Shown here: positions 1-9,400 of the stretch, piece by piece | Layout: every line of letters starts with the position of its first letter | Position numbering within the stretch: the stretch's first letter is position 1 | Source: Glaciecola sp034112105 | GTDB taxonomy: Bacteria > Pseudomonadota > Gammaproteobacteria > Enterobacterales > Alteromonadaceae | Length of the DNA: 64,000 nucleotides | NCBI GenBank assembly: GCA_034112105.1 | Contig: JAWUVZ010000070.1 | Span: forward strand, 1-64,000 | Direction of reading: 5' to 3' | Made by a program: the position numbers and the translations under genes | The notes under the pieces: generated by a model | The model's database searches: none | What the model was told of the DNA's origin: nothing | What the model saw: only the letters and a program-made list of their open reading frames with translations

Positions 1-103
1 AGAACATCGATTCGCAGAAGCTTAGCCCAGCGAGGTACTTCTCAGCATGTCTGTGTTGTGCCCATTTTAAGCAAAGTTCATAACAAGTTTCAAATAGCTT
101 CAC
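1..103 (-). CDS. yqaA: YqaA-like DedA-related membrane protein (N-terminal fragment)
   Basis: Only the first 34 codons are present; the gene runs off the left edge of the window. Translating from a GTG at 103-101 gives a start reading VKLFETCYEL, followed by WAQHRHAEKYLAGLSF. This matches my recollection of the YqaA family (small inner-membrane proteins related to DedA), where a W-x-x-HR-x-A-x-x-YLAGLSF stretch precedes the first membrane segment. The GTG overlaps the pcm stop codon (GTGA), so translation is probably coupled to pcm. In relatives this position between pcm and nlpD/rpoS can hold yqaA. The function of the family is not established. The identification rests on a short stretch. 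Confidence 0.7.
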   Translation of the reverse strand, partial: MKLFETCYELCLKWAQHRHAEKYLAGLSFCESMF

Positions 104-738
104 AGTAAGTCACCTGCAACTAAAGGCACGAAACGCACTGACTCAATGGTTTCCTCAATAAACTCTTCACCTTGGCGATCAATACACTTCAAGCTTTGTT
201 TTTCATTCCCAACCGGAATAATTAAGCGTCCACCGTCGTTGAGTTGGTCAAGTAAGGCCTGTGGAATTTGCGCTGCCGCAGCAGTCACAATAATACCGTC
301 GAACAGACCCTTACTTTGCCAGCCTTGCCAGCCATCACCATGTTTCATTGAAATGTTGTGATAGTCGAGTTGGTTCATTCGACGTTTGGCTTGGAACTGG
401 AGCGCTTTGATGCGTTCGACAGAATATATGTGCTCAAAAATACCTGCTAAAACCGCCGTTTGATAGCCAGATCCTGTGCCAATTTCCAATATTTTTTTAG
501 GTAGTACTTGAGCTTTGAGCAATAATTCAGTCATTTTTGCCACAATATATGGCTGTGATATAGTCTGACCTTGGCCTATAGGCAGCGCTGTATTCTGATA
601 AGCCTTGTGTTTCAGTGCATCCGGAATAAAAATTTCGCGAGGTGTCTTAGCAATAGCATTTAATACTCTATTGTCGATTACGCCTTCTTGTTTTAATAGT
701 TGCGCGAGTTGTAAACCCTTGCGAGATGATATTGCCAT
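100..738 (-). CDS. pcm: Protein-L-isoaspartate O-methyltransferase
   Basis: Pcm methylates isoaspartyl residues in damaged proteins, using S-adenosylmethionine, and so starts their repair in the cytoplasm. The product carries the class I methyltransferase motif EIGTGSGYQTAVLAG at about residues 85-99 and the family segment IGQGQTISQPYIVA before it. I place the start at the ATG at 738 (212 aa): an AGGAA ribosome binding site lies 7-8 bases upstream and this avoids overlap with surE. A longer reading from 777 would overlap surE by about 30 bases. The surE-pcm pair is the common gammaproteobacterial order, and the stop overlaps the yqaA start. Confidence 0.95.
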   Translation of the reverse strand: MAISSRKGLQLAQLLKQEGVIDNRVLNAIAKTPREIFIPDALKHKAYQNTALPIGQGQTISQPYIVAKMTELLLKAQVLPKKILEIGTGSGYQTAVLAGIFEHIYSVERIKALQFQAKRRMNQLDYHNISMKHGDGWQGWQSKGLFDGIIVTAAAAQIPQALLDQLNDGGRLIIPVGNEKQSLKCIDRQGEEFIEETIESVRFVPLVAGDLL

Positions 739-746
739 TTCTGTTC

Positions 747-1505
747 CTAGTTCATCGTTTCTTTGGTATTTAACCAAGTGTTCATTTTGCTTACTTTCTC
801 ATGCACAGTCATGTCTACAGATAGCGGTGTTACAGAGCAGTAATTATTGTTTACGGCATCAAAATCAGTTCCTTCACCAGCATCCTGTTCACTGCCCAAT
901 TTTCCATACCAATATATCGTTCTGCCAAAAGGATCTGTGCTTTGCACCATTGTTTCTGCGCGGTGACGCTTACCAAGTCTGGTCGCCACTATGCCTTTTA
1001 TTAAGTCAAAAGGAATGGCTGGCACATTTATATTTAAAATTTCATTTTGCTCTAAAGGATGCGAGGTAAGGCGGCGAATAATATCGCAAGTCACCTTAGC
1101 GGCGGTATCGAAATAATCGGTTTGCTTGCTGCATAGGGAGACGGCTATAGCTGGTAAACCCATATGACGTCCTTCTAGCGCAGCGGCAACGGTACCAGAA
1201 TAAATGGTGTCATCACCTAAATTAGCACCATGGTTTATGCCGGACACGACTAAATCAGGTTCTTGAAGCATAAATTTATTAATGCCTAACTGGACACAAT
1301 CGGATGGCGTCCCGTTCACAGCAAAAAACCCATTTGGCATCTGTTCGATGCGCAGTGGGGTATGCAGTGACAACGCGTTACTCATTCCGCTGCAGTTGCG
1401 GTCAGGCGCGATTACAGTGACATTGTGCTCTTTTGATAAATACTCAAAAAGAACAGCTATTCCTGCTGCGTTTACACCATCGTCATTGCTCAACAATATG
1501 TTCAT
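747..1505 (-). CDS. surE: 5'/3'-nucleotidase SurE
   Basis: SurE is a metal-dependent phosphatase acting on nucleoside 5'- and 3'-monophosphates. The N-terminus MNILLSNDDG holds the metal-binding Asp pair (D8, D9), and the SGINHGANLGDD segment near residue 90 supplies the conserved Asn and active-site loop. The length of 252 aa is normal for the family. It sits in a minus-strand run between truD and pcm with small gaps, which is the classic stationary-phase/stress block upstream of nlpD-rpoS. Nothing looks damaged. Confidence 0.95.
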   Translation of the reverse strand: MNILLSNDDGVNAAGIAVLFEYLSKEHNVTVIAPDRNCSGMSNALSLHTPLRIEQMPNGFFAVNGTPSDCVQLGINKFMLQEPDLVVSGINHGANLGDDTIYSGTVAAALEGRHMGLPAIAVSLCSKQTDYFDTAAKVTCDIIRRLTSHPLEQNEILNINVPAIPFDLIKGIVATRLGKRHRAETMVQSTDPFGRTIYWYGKLGSEQDAGEGTDFDAVNNNYCSVTPLSVDMTVHEKVSKMNTWLNTKETMN

Positions 1506-1631
1506 ATATTATTTGCCTTCTTACTCGTTGGCTGTGCAGGGCGTTCACACCCCAAATACGCAGGTGTAGAAAAGTCTTTTGAAACTAAATTAATCGGATA
1601 CCTAAGTAAGCAAAAATCAAACATGGGTCGT

Positions 1632-2735
1632 TTAAACATCCAATAATTCTCTCACAATAGAGGTAGCAAAACAGCCCGCTGGAAGCGAGAATTGCATCTT
1701 CAGATTATTATCTGCTATCTGCCACGTAAATCCTTGCGGAACGATACGAATAGCTCTTCTTTGTTGTTTCAATCCTAACGAGTTAAGTGTTTGGATGATA
1801 TCAGGAAATTGCGCTAAACATTGCAATTCTAGTTCTCTAGCGGCAGCGGTTGAATGTAGCTTGCCGTCGCCCCACAGAGGCGCCGTGATATTGATATCAA
1901 ATTCAGCTAATCGCTTTATTATGCTAGCCTGCTCCGAGACATCTTCGAATACAAAAAAGCTGTTTGAACCAGTTAATTGCATCGCATCACCAACCAACGG
2001 TTGATGGAAGTTATGTTGTACTATTCGTTTGTGGATAATTTCATTGAACAACCAACTTCTTAATGCAGATATAGCCATGGAACGTTTGTTACGGTTACGG
2101 ATGGCTTCTCCACCTATCAGCTTTTCAGCCAGCGCGAGATTACCGCCTAGCAACAATTTGCCGACCGTGGTTGATAGTTCAGTGGCACTCGGTGCTACCC
2201 TCATTTCGCCAAATCGTTGGCTACCATAGTAATTAGGGGCGCCGTGGTGTTTTATTAATTCTAGTCTCTTCTCTAATGTTTGAACATCAAACTCGACATC
2301 AGTATCAAAATTGGATGTTAAATTTCGCAAGATAAGTTGAAATTTATTACCTTTGAGCACCCCGACCCGTAACTTTCGGTCATTACGTGTCACCTGTAAA
2401 ATTTTCGCACCCTCGAGTTCGAATTCATCCCAGTTAGGTTCTTTTTTGTTGGCAATATGTACCCCAAACCACTGTCGAGTAAGGGCGAATTTATCTTTTC
2501 TGCCTGCGTAAGTAATATCGCGCAAATGCAATCGACTAAACTTAGCTAACGACTCAGCGACGAATGCGGTGTTTAAGTTCGTTTTCTCTAACCATAAGAA
2601 GATGTGCTCACCTTCTCCACTAGGCTCGAATCCGAGTTGCTCCTCAACGATAAAATCATGCATTTCTTGTTTGAGTGTTGCACTGCCTAATGCATCACCA
2701 TACAACCTAGACCAATGTGAAATAGATAGTGACAT
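1632..2735 (-). CDS. truD: tRNA pseudouridine(13) synthase TruD
   Basis: TruD isomerises uridine 13 of tRNA(Glu) to pseudouridine. The motif AGRKDKFALTRQW contains the catalytic Asp. From the ATG at 2735 this is D81, close to D80 of the E. coli protein as I remember it, which favours this start (367 aa) over the in-frame ATG at 2780 that overlaps ispF by about 40 bases. Other TruD blocks are visible: GFEPSGEGEHIF, GAPNYYGSQRFG and the C-terminal LPAGCFATSIVREL. The stop is followed by a 126-base gap before surE. Confidence 0.95.
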   Translation of the reverse strand: MSLSISHWSRLYGDALGSATLKQEMHDFIVEEQLGFEPSGEGEHIFLWLEKTNLNTAFVAESLAKFSRLHLRDITYAGRKDKFALTRQWFGVHIANKKEPNWDEFELEGAKILQVTRNDRKLRVGVLKGNKFQLILRNLTSNFDTDVEFDVQTLEKRLELIKHHGAPNYYGSQRFGEMRVAPSATELSTTVGKLLLGGNLALAEKLIGGEAIRNRNKRSMAISALRSWLFNEIIHKRIVQHNFHQPLVGDAMQLTGSNSFFVFEDVSEQASIIKRLAEFDINITAPLWGDGKLHSTAAARELELQCLAQFPDIIQTLNSLGLKQQRRAIRIVPQGFTWQIADNNLKMQFSLPAGCFATSIVRELLDV

Positions 2736-2739
2736 TAAG

Positions 2740-3219
2740 TTATCGTCGCGGGCATATGAGCACGACAGCGTGGCATGCAATGCCTTCTTCTCGTCCTACA
2801 AAGCCAAGGCCTTCAGTTGTCGTCGCTTTTATGCTGATGTCTTTCACCGAAACGCCCATGGCATCGGAGATTGCTTCGCGCATAACGTTAATGTGAGGTG
2901 CCATTTTGGGCGCTTGAGCTTCAATAGTGATATCTGCATTGCCCAGCATATAGCCTAAATCTTGAATTCGCTGATAAACCTGCTTCAACAGTTCCAGGCT
3001 GCTTATGTTTTCATAGCTCGGGTCAGTGTCTGGAAAGTGATGACCAAGATCACCTAGCGCTAATGACCCAAGCAGTGCATCGCATAATGCATGCAAAGCG
3101 ACGTCACCATCTGAATGTGCAATTAAACCGCGTTCATGGACTATACAGATACCACCAATAGTGATTGGGCCCATTCCACCAAACTTGTGTACATCGTAGC
3201 CATGGCCTATGCGGAACAT
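2740..3219 (-). CDS. ispF: 2-C-methyl-D-erythritol 2,4-cyclodiphosphate synthase
   Basis: IspF makes the cyclic diphosphate intermediate in the non-mevalonate (MEP) isoprenoid pathway. Metal ligands are visible: D9 and H11 in GHGYDVH and H43 in SDGDVALHAL. The length of 159 aa is typical. The start overlaps the end of ispD by 13 bases, so the two consecutive MEP enzymes are probably translated together. The stop lies 4 bases from the proposed truD start. Confidence 0.97.
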   Translation of the reverse strand: MFRIGHGYDVHKFGGMGPITIGGICIVHERGLIAHSDGDVALHALCDALLGSLALGDLGHHFPDTDPSYENISSLELLKQVYQRIQDLGYMLGNADITIEAQAPKMAPHINVMREAISDAMGVSVKDISIKATTTEGLGFVGREEGIACHAVVLICPRR

Positions 3220-3989
3220 AGCGTACCTCCTTGTTTATTATTTTTATTATTTTTTGTTAGTGTATTAGTGTTAGCGGTCAAATAAAACTCAGCGAGTGCT
3301 AGATCGCATGGGCGGGTTATCTTAATGTTGGTAGTGCGCCCTTCAATGAGTTTTACACTCGCATTGACATGCTCCATTGCTGACGCCTCATCGGTAATAT
3401 GAATATTATTACGTTGTGCGAGTTGTATAGCATCGATTAACTTTTGAAGTGGAAAAAATTGGGGAGTTTGGGCTTGCCAAAGCTGAGTGCGTTCGACAGT
3501 CTCTTCAATTTCAGCTATTAGACTATTTTCCTTTGGGGTAGCTCGCTTAATAGTATCAGTAACTGGGACGGCCAATATTGCACCTTCACAGGTGTTGATG
3601 CAGGCGAATAAATCATTCAGCTCCGCGTGCGTAACGCACGGTCTCGCGGCATCATGCACCAATATCCATTGATTTATGTTTGCCACTGGTTTGCTTAAGC
3701 AGTGTTTTAAACCGCTCAAGACTGAATCGACTCTCTGCGTACCGCCAATGACAGTTTCAATTAATGGATTTTGCGCCACTTTTAGCGATTGAAAAATGGC
3801 GTCTTGTGGATGTAAAACGACAACGATACATTGAATTTGATCATGGGACAGCAAAGCGTCGAGCGTATGCTCGATAACGGTTTTGTTGCCAATGGTGAGG
3901 TATTGCTTTGCCACCGATGACTTCATTCTACTACCAATACCGGCGGCAGGAACAACGGCTACAAATGTGTCTACTGCTGTCAAAATCAC
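3207..3989 (-). CDS. ispD: 2-C-methyl-D-erythritol 4-phosphate cytidylyltransferase
   Basis: IspD transfers CMP from CTP onto methylerythritol phosphate in the MEP pathway. The nucleotide-binding loop VPAAGIGSRM and downstream AKQYL near the N-terminus are diagnostic, with the HDAARPCV motif near residue 113. The start is a GTG at 3989 overlapping the ftsB stop as GTGA. At 260 aa it is about 24 residues longer than the usual form. The extra part is a low-complexity Asn/Lys/Thr tail (TLTKNNKNNKQGG) overlapping ispF, probably without catalytic meaning. Confidence 0.96.
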   Translation of the reverse strand: MILTAVDTFVAVVPAAGIGSRMKSSVAKQYLTIGNKTVIEHTLDALLSHDQIQCIVVVLHPQDAIFQSLKVAQNPLIETVIGGTQRVDSVLSGLKHCLSKPVANINQWILVHDAARPCVTHAELNDLFACINTCEGAILAVPVTDTIKRATPKENSLIAEIEETVERTQLWQAQTPQFFPLQKLIDAIQLAQRNNIHITDEASAMEHVNASVKLIEGRTTNIKITRPCDLALAEFYLTANTNTLTKNNKNNKQGGTLCSA

Positions 3990-4270
3990 TTCTCTGGGGG
4001 TAAAATTCGGTAAAAAGTCTCGCCGTCTTTAATTAAACCTAATTCGTTACGGGCTCTCTCTTCAATAGATTCTAAACCTAGCTGAAGATCGCTAATATCA
4101 GCCTGTAAAAGCGCGTTTCGTTGTTTTAGGTTCGCGTTTTGCTTTTGCAATTCCTCTACTTCTGACTTCATCAAGTTGTAGTCGGCAATGCTATTTTTTC
4201 CAAACCAAAGGCGAGCTTGCAGTAACCCAAGCAGGGCAATCAATATGACGAGTATCCATCTATTGCGCAT
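3986..4270 (-). CDS. ftsB: Cell division protein FtsB
   Basis: FtsB forms the FtsQ-FtsL-FtsB divisome subcomplex in the inner membrane. The 94-aa product has one N-terminal membrane segment (about residues 3-20, ILVILIALLGLLQARLWFG) followed by a coiled-coil-forming region rich in Leu, Gln and Asn (residues 30-65) and the ending ERARNELGLIKDGETFYRI, characteristic of FtsB. Position directly upstream of ispD is the conserved gammaproteobacterial arrangement. The stop overlaps the GTG start of ispD. Confidence 0.95.
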   Translation of the reverse strand: MRNRWILVILIALLGLLQARLWFGKNSIADYNLMKSEVEELQKQNANLKQRNALLQADISDLQLGLESIEERARNELGLIKDGETFYRILPPEK

Positions 4271-4297
4271 GACTCATTCCTTATTGGTTTTATTTTT

Positions 4298-6058
4298 TTA
4301 TTCGTTACCAATCAACTTGTCAGTAAGTTTGTTTAATAATTTGTCTTTTTTCCGGTCCAATGCATTTGTCATCTGCGACTTTAATAGCTCATTTAGGCTT
4401 TCAGTATCGCCTTGAGCCGCCGCGAGTAAAACATCAACTGACTCTAGTTGTTGACCTGACTGGCCTAGCTGTTCAGCTACTTTTTCATTTAATTTACTTT
4501 TGAGCTCGCTTAGTTTACCAGAACTATTGCCTGTCAGGCCACTAGAAAGCGCCTGGAGGATTTTTTTATCCAAATCAGACTTAACTTTGATGGATGGGCT
4601 GGACAGACCGCCTGAGAAATTAGTACTCAATTTTAGCTCTGAAAGTCCTGAAATTACGTCAGCCATTGCACTAGTTAAATCGTTTTTACCGGTCGCTTTT
4701 AACTGTAATGCACTTAGGTCGATTATCGATGAACCGGATAGTGTGCTATCGACAACGTTTAACTCCCCCTTGCTGGCAAGTAAACCTGACTCGAGTAATG
4801 CGTTTAGCTTTTGTTTTGATTCTTCAGGAACTAATTCGATGGCGTTTAATACTAGTCCTTTAATATCCCAGTTTTGAACAGAGTTAACCTGACCTTGAAT
4901 AATTTCAAAGTTGCCTTTTAAGTCAATAACATGCCAATTTTTGGCTTTTCTTGAATTGATTAAAAATGTAGTTGGGTTGCCGATGAGTGCATGTTGGTCA
5001 GTGATATTTTGCCAAACAGTCTCAATTTGCTCGTCTTGCCATTTAATGTTTACTGCCGCTTTCTTGATCCAAACGTTAGGAAGACCGTCATCCACGACAG
5101 TCTCTTCAGCGACAGGTTCATCGAGGTCGCTAGATAGCATAGCCATCGCAGCTAACAAGCCTTGGGTGTAAATTTTGGCTTTCTCACCGAATAAATGCTG
5201 AGTTACTTGCCCTATTGCGCCTTCATCTCCGGCGACAAGTCCTTTAAGCAGATCAAAGTCTTCTTGAGGCGCTGTTTTTAATGCTGATACTGAACTGGCA
5301 GAAGCGGCTTTAGCTTCTCCTGCCAAGTCGGCAAATTCGGTAATGCTTTTTTTATCTATTGTTATTGCTTGTTTGATTTCATCAAATTCTTTTTTAGCTG
5401 AAGCTAATTCAACAGGATTTTTGTAGTCAATTTCTTGCAGTGCTTTCAGGCGCGCTTTATAAGCAGTTAACTTATCCTTACTGGGCAATGCTGCATACTT
5501 GTCTTGCAAAGGTTGTTGATATTGCTGAACCACTTTTTGTGCTTCTGCAACCGCAGCAGTCGTTTTTAGTGGCGACTTCGCTAATATTTGGTCGACGCTA
5601 GGTAAATCCGCCAAGGTTGGAAAAGCAAAACTTGACGCTTGCGCGTCAGGTTTGACGTAGACTGCACCGGCACTTTGGCGTTGAGTATCAAACTCTACAT
5701 CTTGCACAATGAGTTCATTAACGATCAGCTTTTTGTTTAATAGAGGCATAAAATCAAGATCGGCTTTCACTTTTGCTACTTCAAGTCTATTATGAGTAGG
5801 GTTGGCGTTATCAGTCGCTTGTAGTCTAGTCAGTGTTAGGCTAAATGGAAAAATACCATGCTCTACTGAGTCGATGTTGACCTCCGCGCCAAAGGCATCT
5901 CCAAGCGCATTCGTAGCAAGCGTTTTTAGTAGGGTATTAGCAAATAAAAAGTACAGAATAACAACAGCCGCAATCGTGCCTAAAGGAATAGAAAGCCACA
6001 GAGATAAACGGCCTTGTTGGACTATTGGCGATTTTACAGAAAAACGATGCTTAAACAT
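4298..6058 (-). CDS. TIGR03545-like membrane-anchored protein
   Basis: The 586-aa product has one N-terminal membrane helix (about residues 20-45) and then a large, probably periplasmic domain. The early segment (inner-leaflet-like VNIDSVEHGIFPFSLTLTRL, then repeated beta-type strands) resembles AsmA/DUF748-like envelope proteins. Overall it fits the conserved family I know as TIGR03545. The middle (residues 190-300) is helical and charged; the C-terminus (residues 500-580) is Leu/Lys/Ser-rich with predicted coiled coil. No enzymatic motif is visible. It heads the minus-strand run with ftsB 27 bases downstream. A lipid-transport or envelope role is only an analogy; function is unknown. Confidence 0.7.
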   Translation of the reverse strand: MFKHRFSVKSPIVQQGRLSLWLSIPLGTIAAVVILYFLFANTLLKTLATNALGDAFGAEVNIDSVEHGIFPFSLTLTRLQATDNANPTHNRLEVAKVKADLDFMPLLNKKLIVNELIVQDVEFDTQRQSAGAVYVKPDAQASSFAFPTLADLPSVDQILAKSPLKTTAAVAEAQKVVQQYQQPLQDKYAALPSKDKLTAYKARLKALQEIDYKNPVELASAKKEFDEIKQAITIDKKSITEFADLAGEAKAASASSVSALKTAPQEDFDLLKGLVAGDEGAIGQVTQHLFGEKAKIYTQGLLAAMAMLSSDLDEPVAEETVVDDGLPNVWIKKAAVNIKWQDEQIETVWQNITDQHALIGNPTTFLINSRKAKNWHVIDLKGNFEIIQGQVNSVQNWDIKGLVLNAIELVPEESKQKLNALLESGLLASKGELNVVDSTLSGSSIIDLSALQLKATGKNDLTSAMADVISGLSELKLSTNFSGGLSSPSIKVKSDLDKKILQALSSGLTGNSSGKLSELKSKLNEKVAEQLGQSGQQLESVDVLLAAAQGDTESLNELLKSQMTNALDRKKDKLLNKLTDKLIGNE

Positions 6059-6417
6059 AAAATAATCCTTATTGTGCTTATTAATAATACAGTCTACTTG
6101 TTAGCGAAACACAGAAAAAAAAGGTATTTAGCTGCGATGAACAACCTCGCTAAAATGACCTCCAAAGAATTATAGCTGATAAGCCAGCAACAACCAATGA
6201 AAACGCGGCTTAGTTTGTGCATTTTGAGTGAAAAATCAAGGTCCTAAATGGTATGAATAAATACCTGAGATTTTGCTCAAAAAAATCATGTAATTTTTTT
6301 ATTCACAAAGGTAGTTTTTCATTGCAATTAAGCTTATCGTACGCGAGCTTTTAAACTGCAAAGTTAACGCAGCATAAGTACCAAGTAATAGTATTAAAAT
6401 AAATGTGAGGCGACCCA
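6059..6417. promoter_or_regulatory. Divergent promoter region of putA with inverted repeats
   Basis: This AT-rich 359-base gap separates the two divergent genes. It holds an imperfect inverted repeat, TTGAGTGAAAAATC (6224-6237) against GATTTTGCTCAA (6269-6280). Between the arms lies a perfect short pair, GGTAT (6250-6254) and ATACC (6261-6265). The putA start is preceded by GTGAGGCGACCCAATG, with GAGG as ribosome binding site. As PutA here lacks its own DNA-binding domain, a separate regulator (for example Lrp/PutR type) would be expected; linking it to these repeats is inference. Confidence 0.4.
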
Positions 6418-9400
6418 ATGTTAGTGAACAATACAATCAATAATATCTGTCCGATCCGACAGAAAATACGCGAGTTTTACCGTATCGGTGAATCAGAGGC
6501 TATTGATCATATTTTACCCGAAGCAGAAGTAAATATGGCTGCTCGTTCACGTGCATGGGAGCGCGCTCGGACAATGGTTCTACAAATTCGCCGCGAGCAA
6601 GAGGGCCACGGCGGTGTTGATGCACTGTTAAATGAATTTTCGTTATCCACCGCCGAAGGAATCGTCTTGATGTGTTTGGCAGAAGCGCTTTTGCGTGTAC
6701 CTGATAAACATACACAAGAGGAGCTTATTCGAGACAAGCTGTCAAAAGGAGAGTGGACACCTCATTTAGGTAATAGTGATTCACTCTTCGTTAATGCTTC
6801 AGCGTGGGGACTATTGTTAACCGGTAATATGGTTAATTACGCAGACAAACGCAAGTCTGAGCAGTTCGGATTACTCAAAAAGACAATGGGTCGCCTTGGT
6901 GAACCTGTTATCCGCCGCGCAATGAAAATTGCAATGAAAGTAATGGGTCGCCAATTTGTTATGGGCGAACGCATCGAAGATGCTGTCGAAAGAGCGGCGA
7001 AAAAGGAGACCCAAGGTTACGTCTATTCCTATGACATGTTGGGCGAAGGCGCCAGAACAGGTAAAGATGCAGAACGCTATTATCAAGCTTATGTCAGAGC
7101 TATTGAAGTTATAGGTAAAGCAGCGAAGGGGCGCGGGCCACGCAAGAGCCCGGGTATATCAGTCAAGCTTTCAGCTATTCATCCGCGCTATGACTTTGCT
7201 AAATATGATCGCGTTATGGAAGAAATTCCTGCACGACTAAAAACCCTATGCCTTATGGCGAAGAAGTACGATATTGGTTTAACCGTAGATGCTGAAGAGT
7301 CAGAGCGCCTTGATATATCATTGGATATAATTGAAAAAGTATTTAGTGACTCTGACTTAGATGGTTGGGATGGTTTTGGTTTAGCAGTTCAGTCATATCA
7401 GAAACGAGCCATTTTTGTCATCGAATGGTTGCGCGAATTAACCCTTAGAGTGGGCCGTAAAATGATGGTTCGCTTAGTCAAAGGTGCGTATTGGGACACT
7501 GAGATAAAACATAGCCAACAAGGTGGTTTTGACGATTTCCCCGTATTCACTCGTAAAACCTCTACTGATGTCTCATATCACGCCTGTGCGAATAGATTGT
7601 TGGCATACCGTGACAGCATATATCCGCAGTTTGCAACACACAATGCTTACACCGCGTCAGTTATTATTGAACTTGCAGGCGATGATAAAGAGGGCTTTGA
7701 GTTTCAGTGCCTACATGGAATGGGTGACTCTTTATACGATCAAGTGGTTACTAAAGACAAAATTCAATGCCGAGTTTATGCACCGGTTGGCGTGCATGAA
7801 GAGTTGTTAGCTTATTTGGTTCGCCGCTTACTAGAAAATGGCGCCAATTCGTCGTTCGTAAATGCGATAGTTGACGATAGCCAGCCAGTTGAACAACTTC
7901 TTGAGGATCCTGTCGAGCGCACACAGCGTTTGCTGGTTCGCGAGAATAAACAAATTGTTATGCCAATAGATTTGTATGGGCCAAGCAGAGCAAATTCACG
8001 TGGCTTTGACATTTATGATTTGAATGCGATCCAAGACTTGTCCCTAAGATTAGAAAAGTGGTTTGAAGAGCATATAAAAGCACTTGGTGATGTAGAAGAG
8101 GCTGAAAATCAGATTATTGTTCGCAACCCAGCGTTACTGAGCGAGATCGTAGGGACACATCAGGTTCACAGCAAAGAAGAAATGCTAGCTATGCTTGAAC
8201 GCACAACTAAAGCTGCGGAATCGTGGTCAAAAGTGCCTGTTGATGAACGGGCAGACGTACTAATGCGCATTGCTGGCATTCTTGAACGTCACATGGACGA
8301 GTTAATTGGTCTGTGTATCAAAGAAGCGGGCAAAATTACAGTCGATAGTGTTGATGAAGTTCGTGAGGCTGTGGATTTCTGCCGTTATTACGCTGTTGAA
8401 GCAAGACGACTGGATCCTACAAATCGTTTGCAACCGAGGGGGGTGGTCCTTTGTATAAGCCCTTGGAATTTCCCTCTTGCTATCTTTATAGGGCAAATAG
8501 CCGCAGCATTAGTCGCTGGAAATACAGTGATCGCCAAACCAGCTGAGCAAACCAGTTTAATTGCAAAACGTGCTCTGGAATTAATGACATCGGTAGGCTT
8601 ACCTGAAGATACGGTCAACATAGTCATCGCCGATGGCCCCGATGTTGGCGATGTACTTTTACCAGACGAGCGCATTCAATGCGTTATGTTCACGGGTTCA
8701 ACACAAACAGGCTCGATAATATCCCACATATTAGCTGCTCGTGGCACTGAACAGGTTCCATTGATTGCAGAAACGGGCGGTCAGAACTGCATGATTGTGG
8801 ATTCAACCGCGCTTCCTGAGCAAGTGGTAGATGACGTTGTTACCTCGGGTTTCCAAAGTGCAGGTCAACGTTGTTCGGCTATGCGTGTATTATTTGTACA
8901 AGAAGACATCGCTGATGTGGTTAGCGAAATGATTGTAGGCGCTATGAAAGAGTTATCACTCGGTGATCCTTCTTTATTATCAACAGATATTGGTCCGGTT
9001 ATTGATAAAAAAGCATTAAAAGCACTCAATGATCATGTCGAATATATGCAAGAACATGGAAAATTATTACATAAATGCGAGTTGCCTAAAGACGACGGTA
9101 ACTTCTTCGCACCACATTTTTTTGAAATAGATAATATTGATATATTGAAAAAAGAAGTCTTCGGACCTTGTGTACATTTGATCCGTTTCAAAGGCAAAGA
9201 AATAGACAAAGTTATACAGCAAATCAATGGCACAGGTTTTGGTTTGACGATGGGTGTGCATTCCCGTATTGAGGAGAGGGCTTATGAGTTGGCTCGCCTT
9301 TCCAGAGCAGGTAACGTATACATTAACCGCAACATGATTGGCGCAATCGTTGGTGTTCAGCCATTCGGTGGACGTGGATTGTCAGGCACTGGCCCTAAAG

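Noticed and set aside
605..1069. Open frame of 154 codons opposite pcm/surE
   Set aside because: It is a shadow of two firmly identified genes and the translated sequence resembles nothing.
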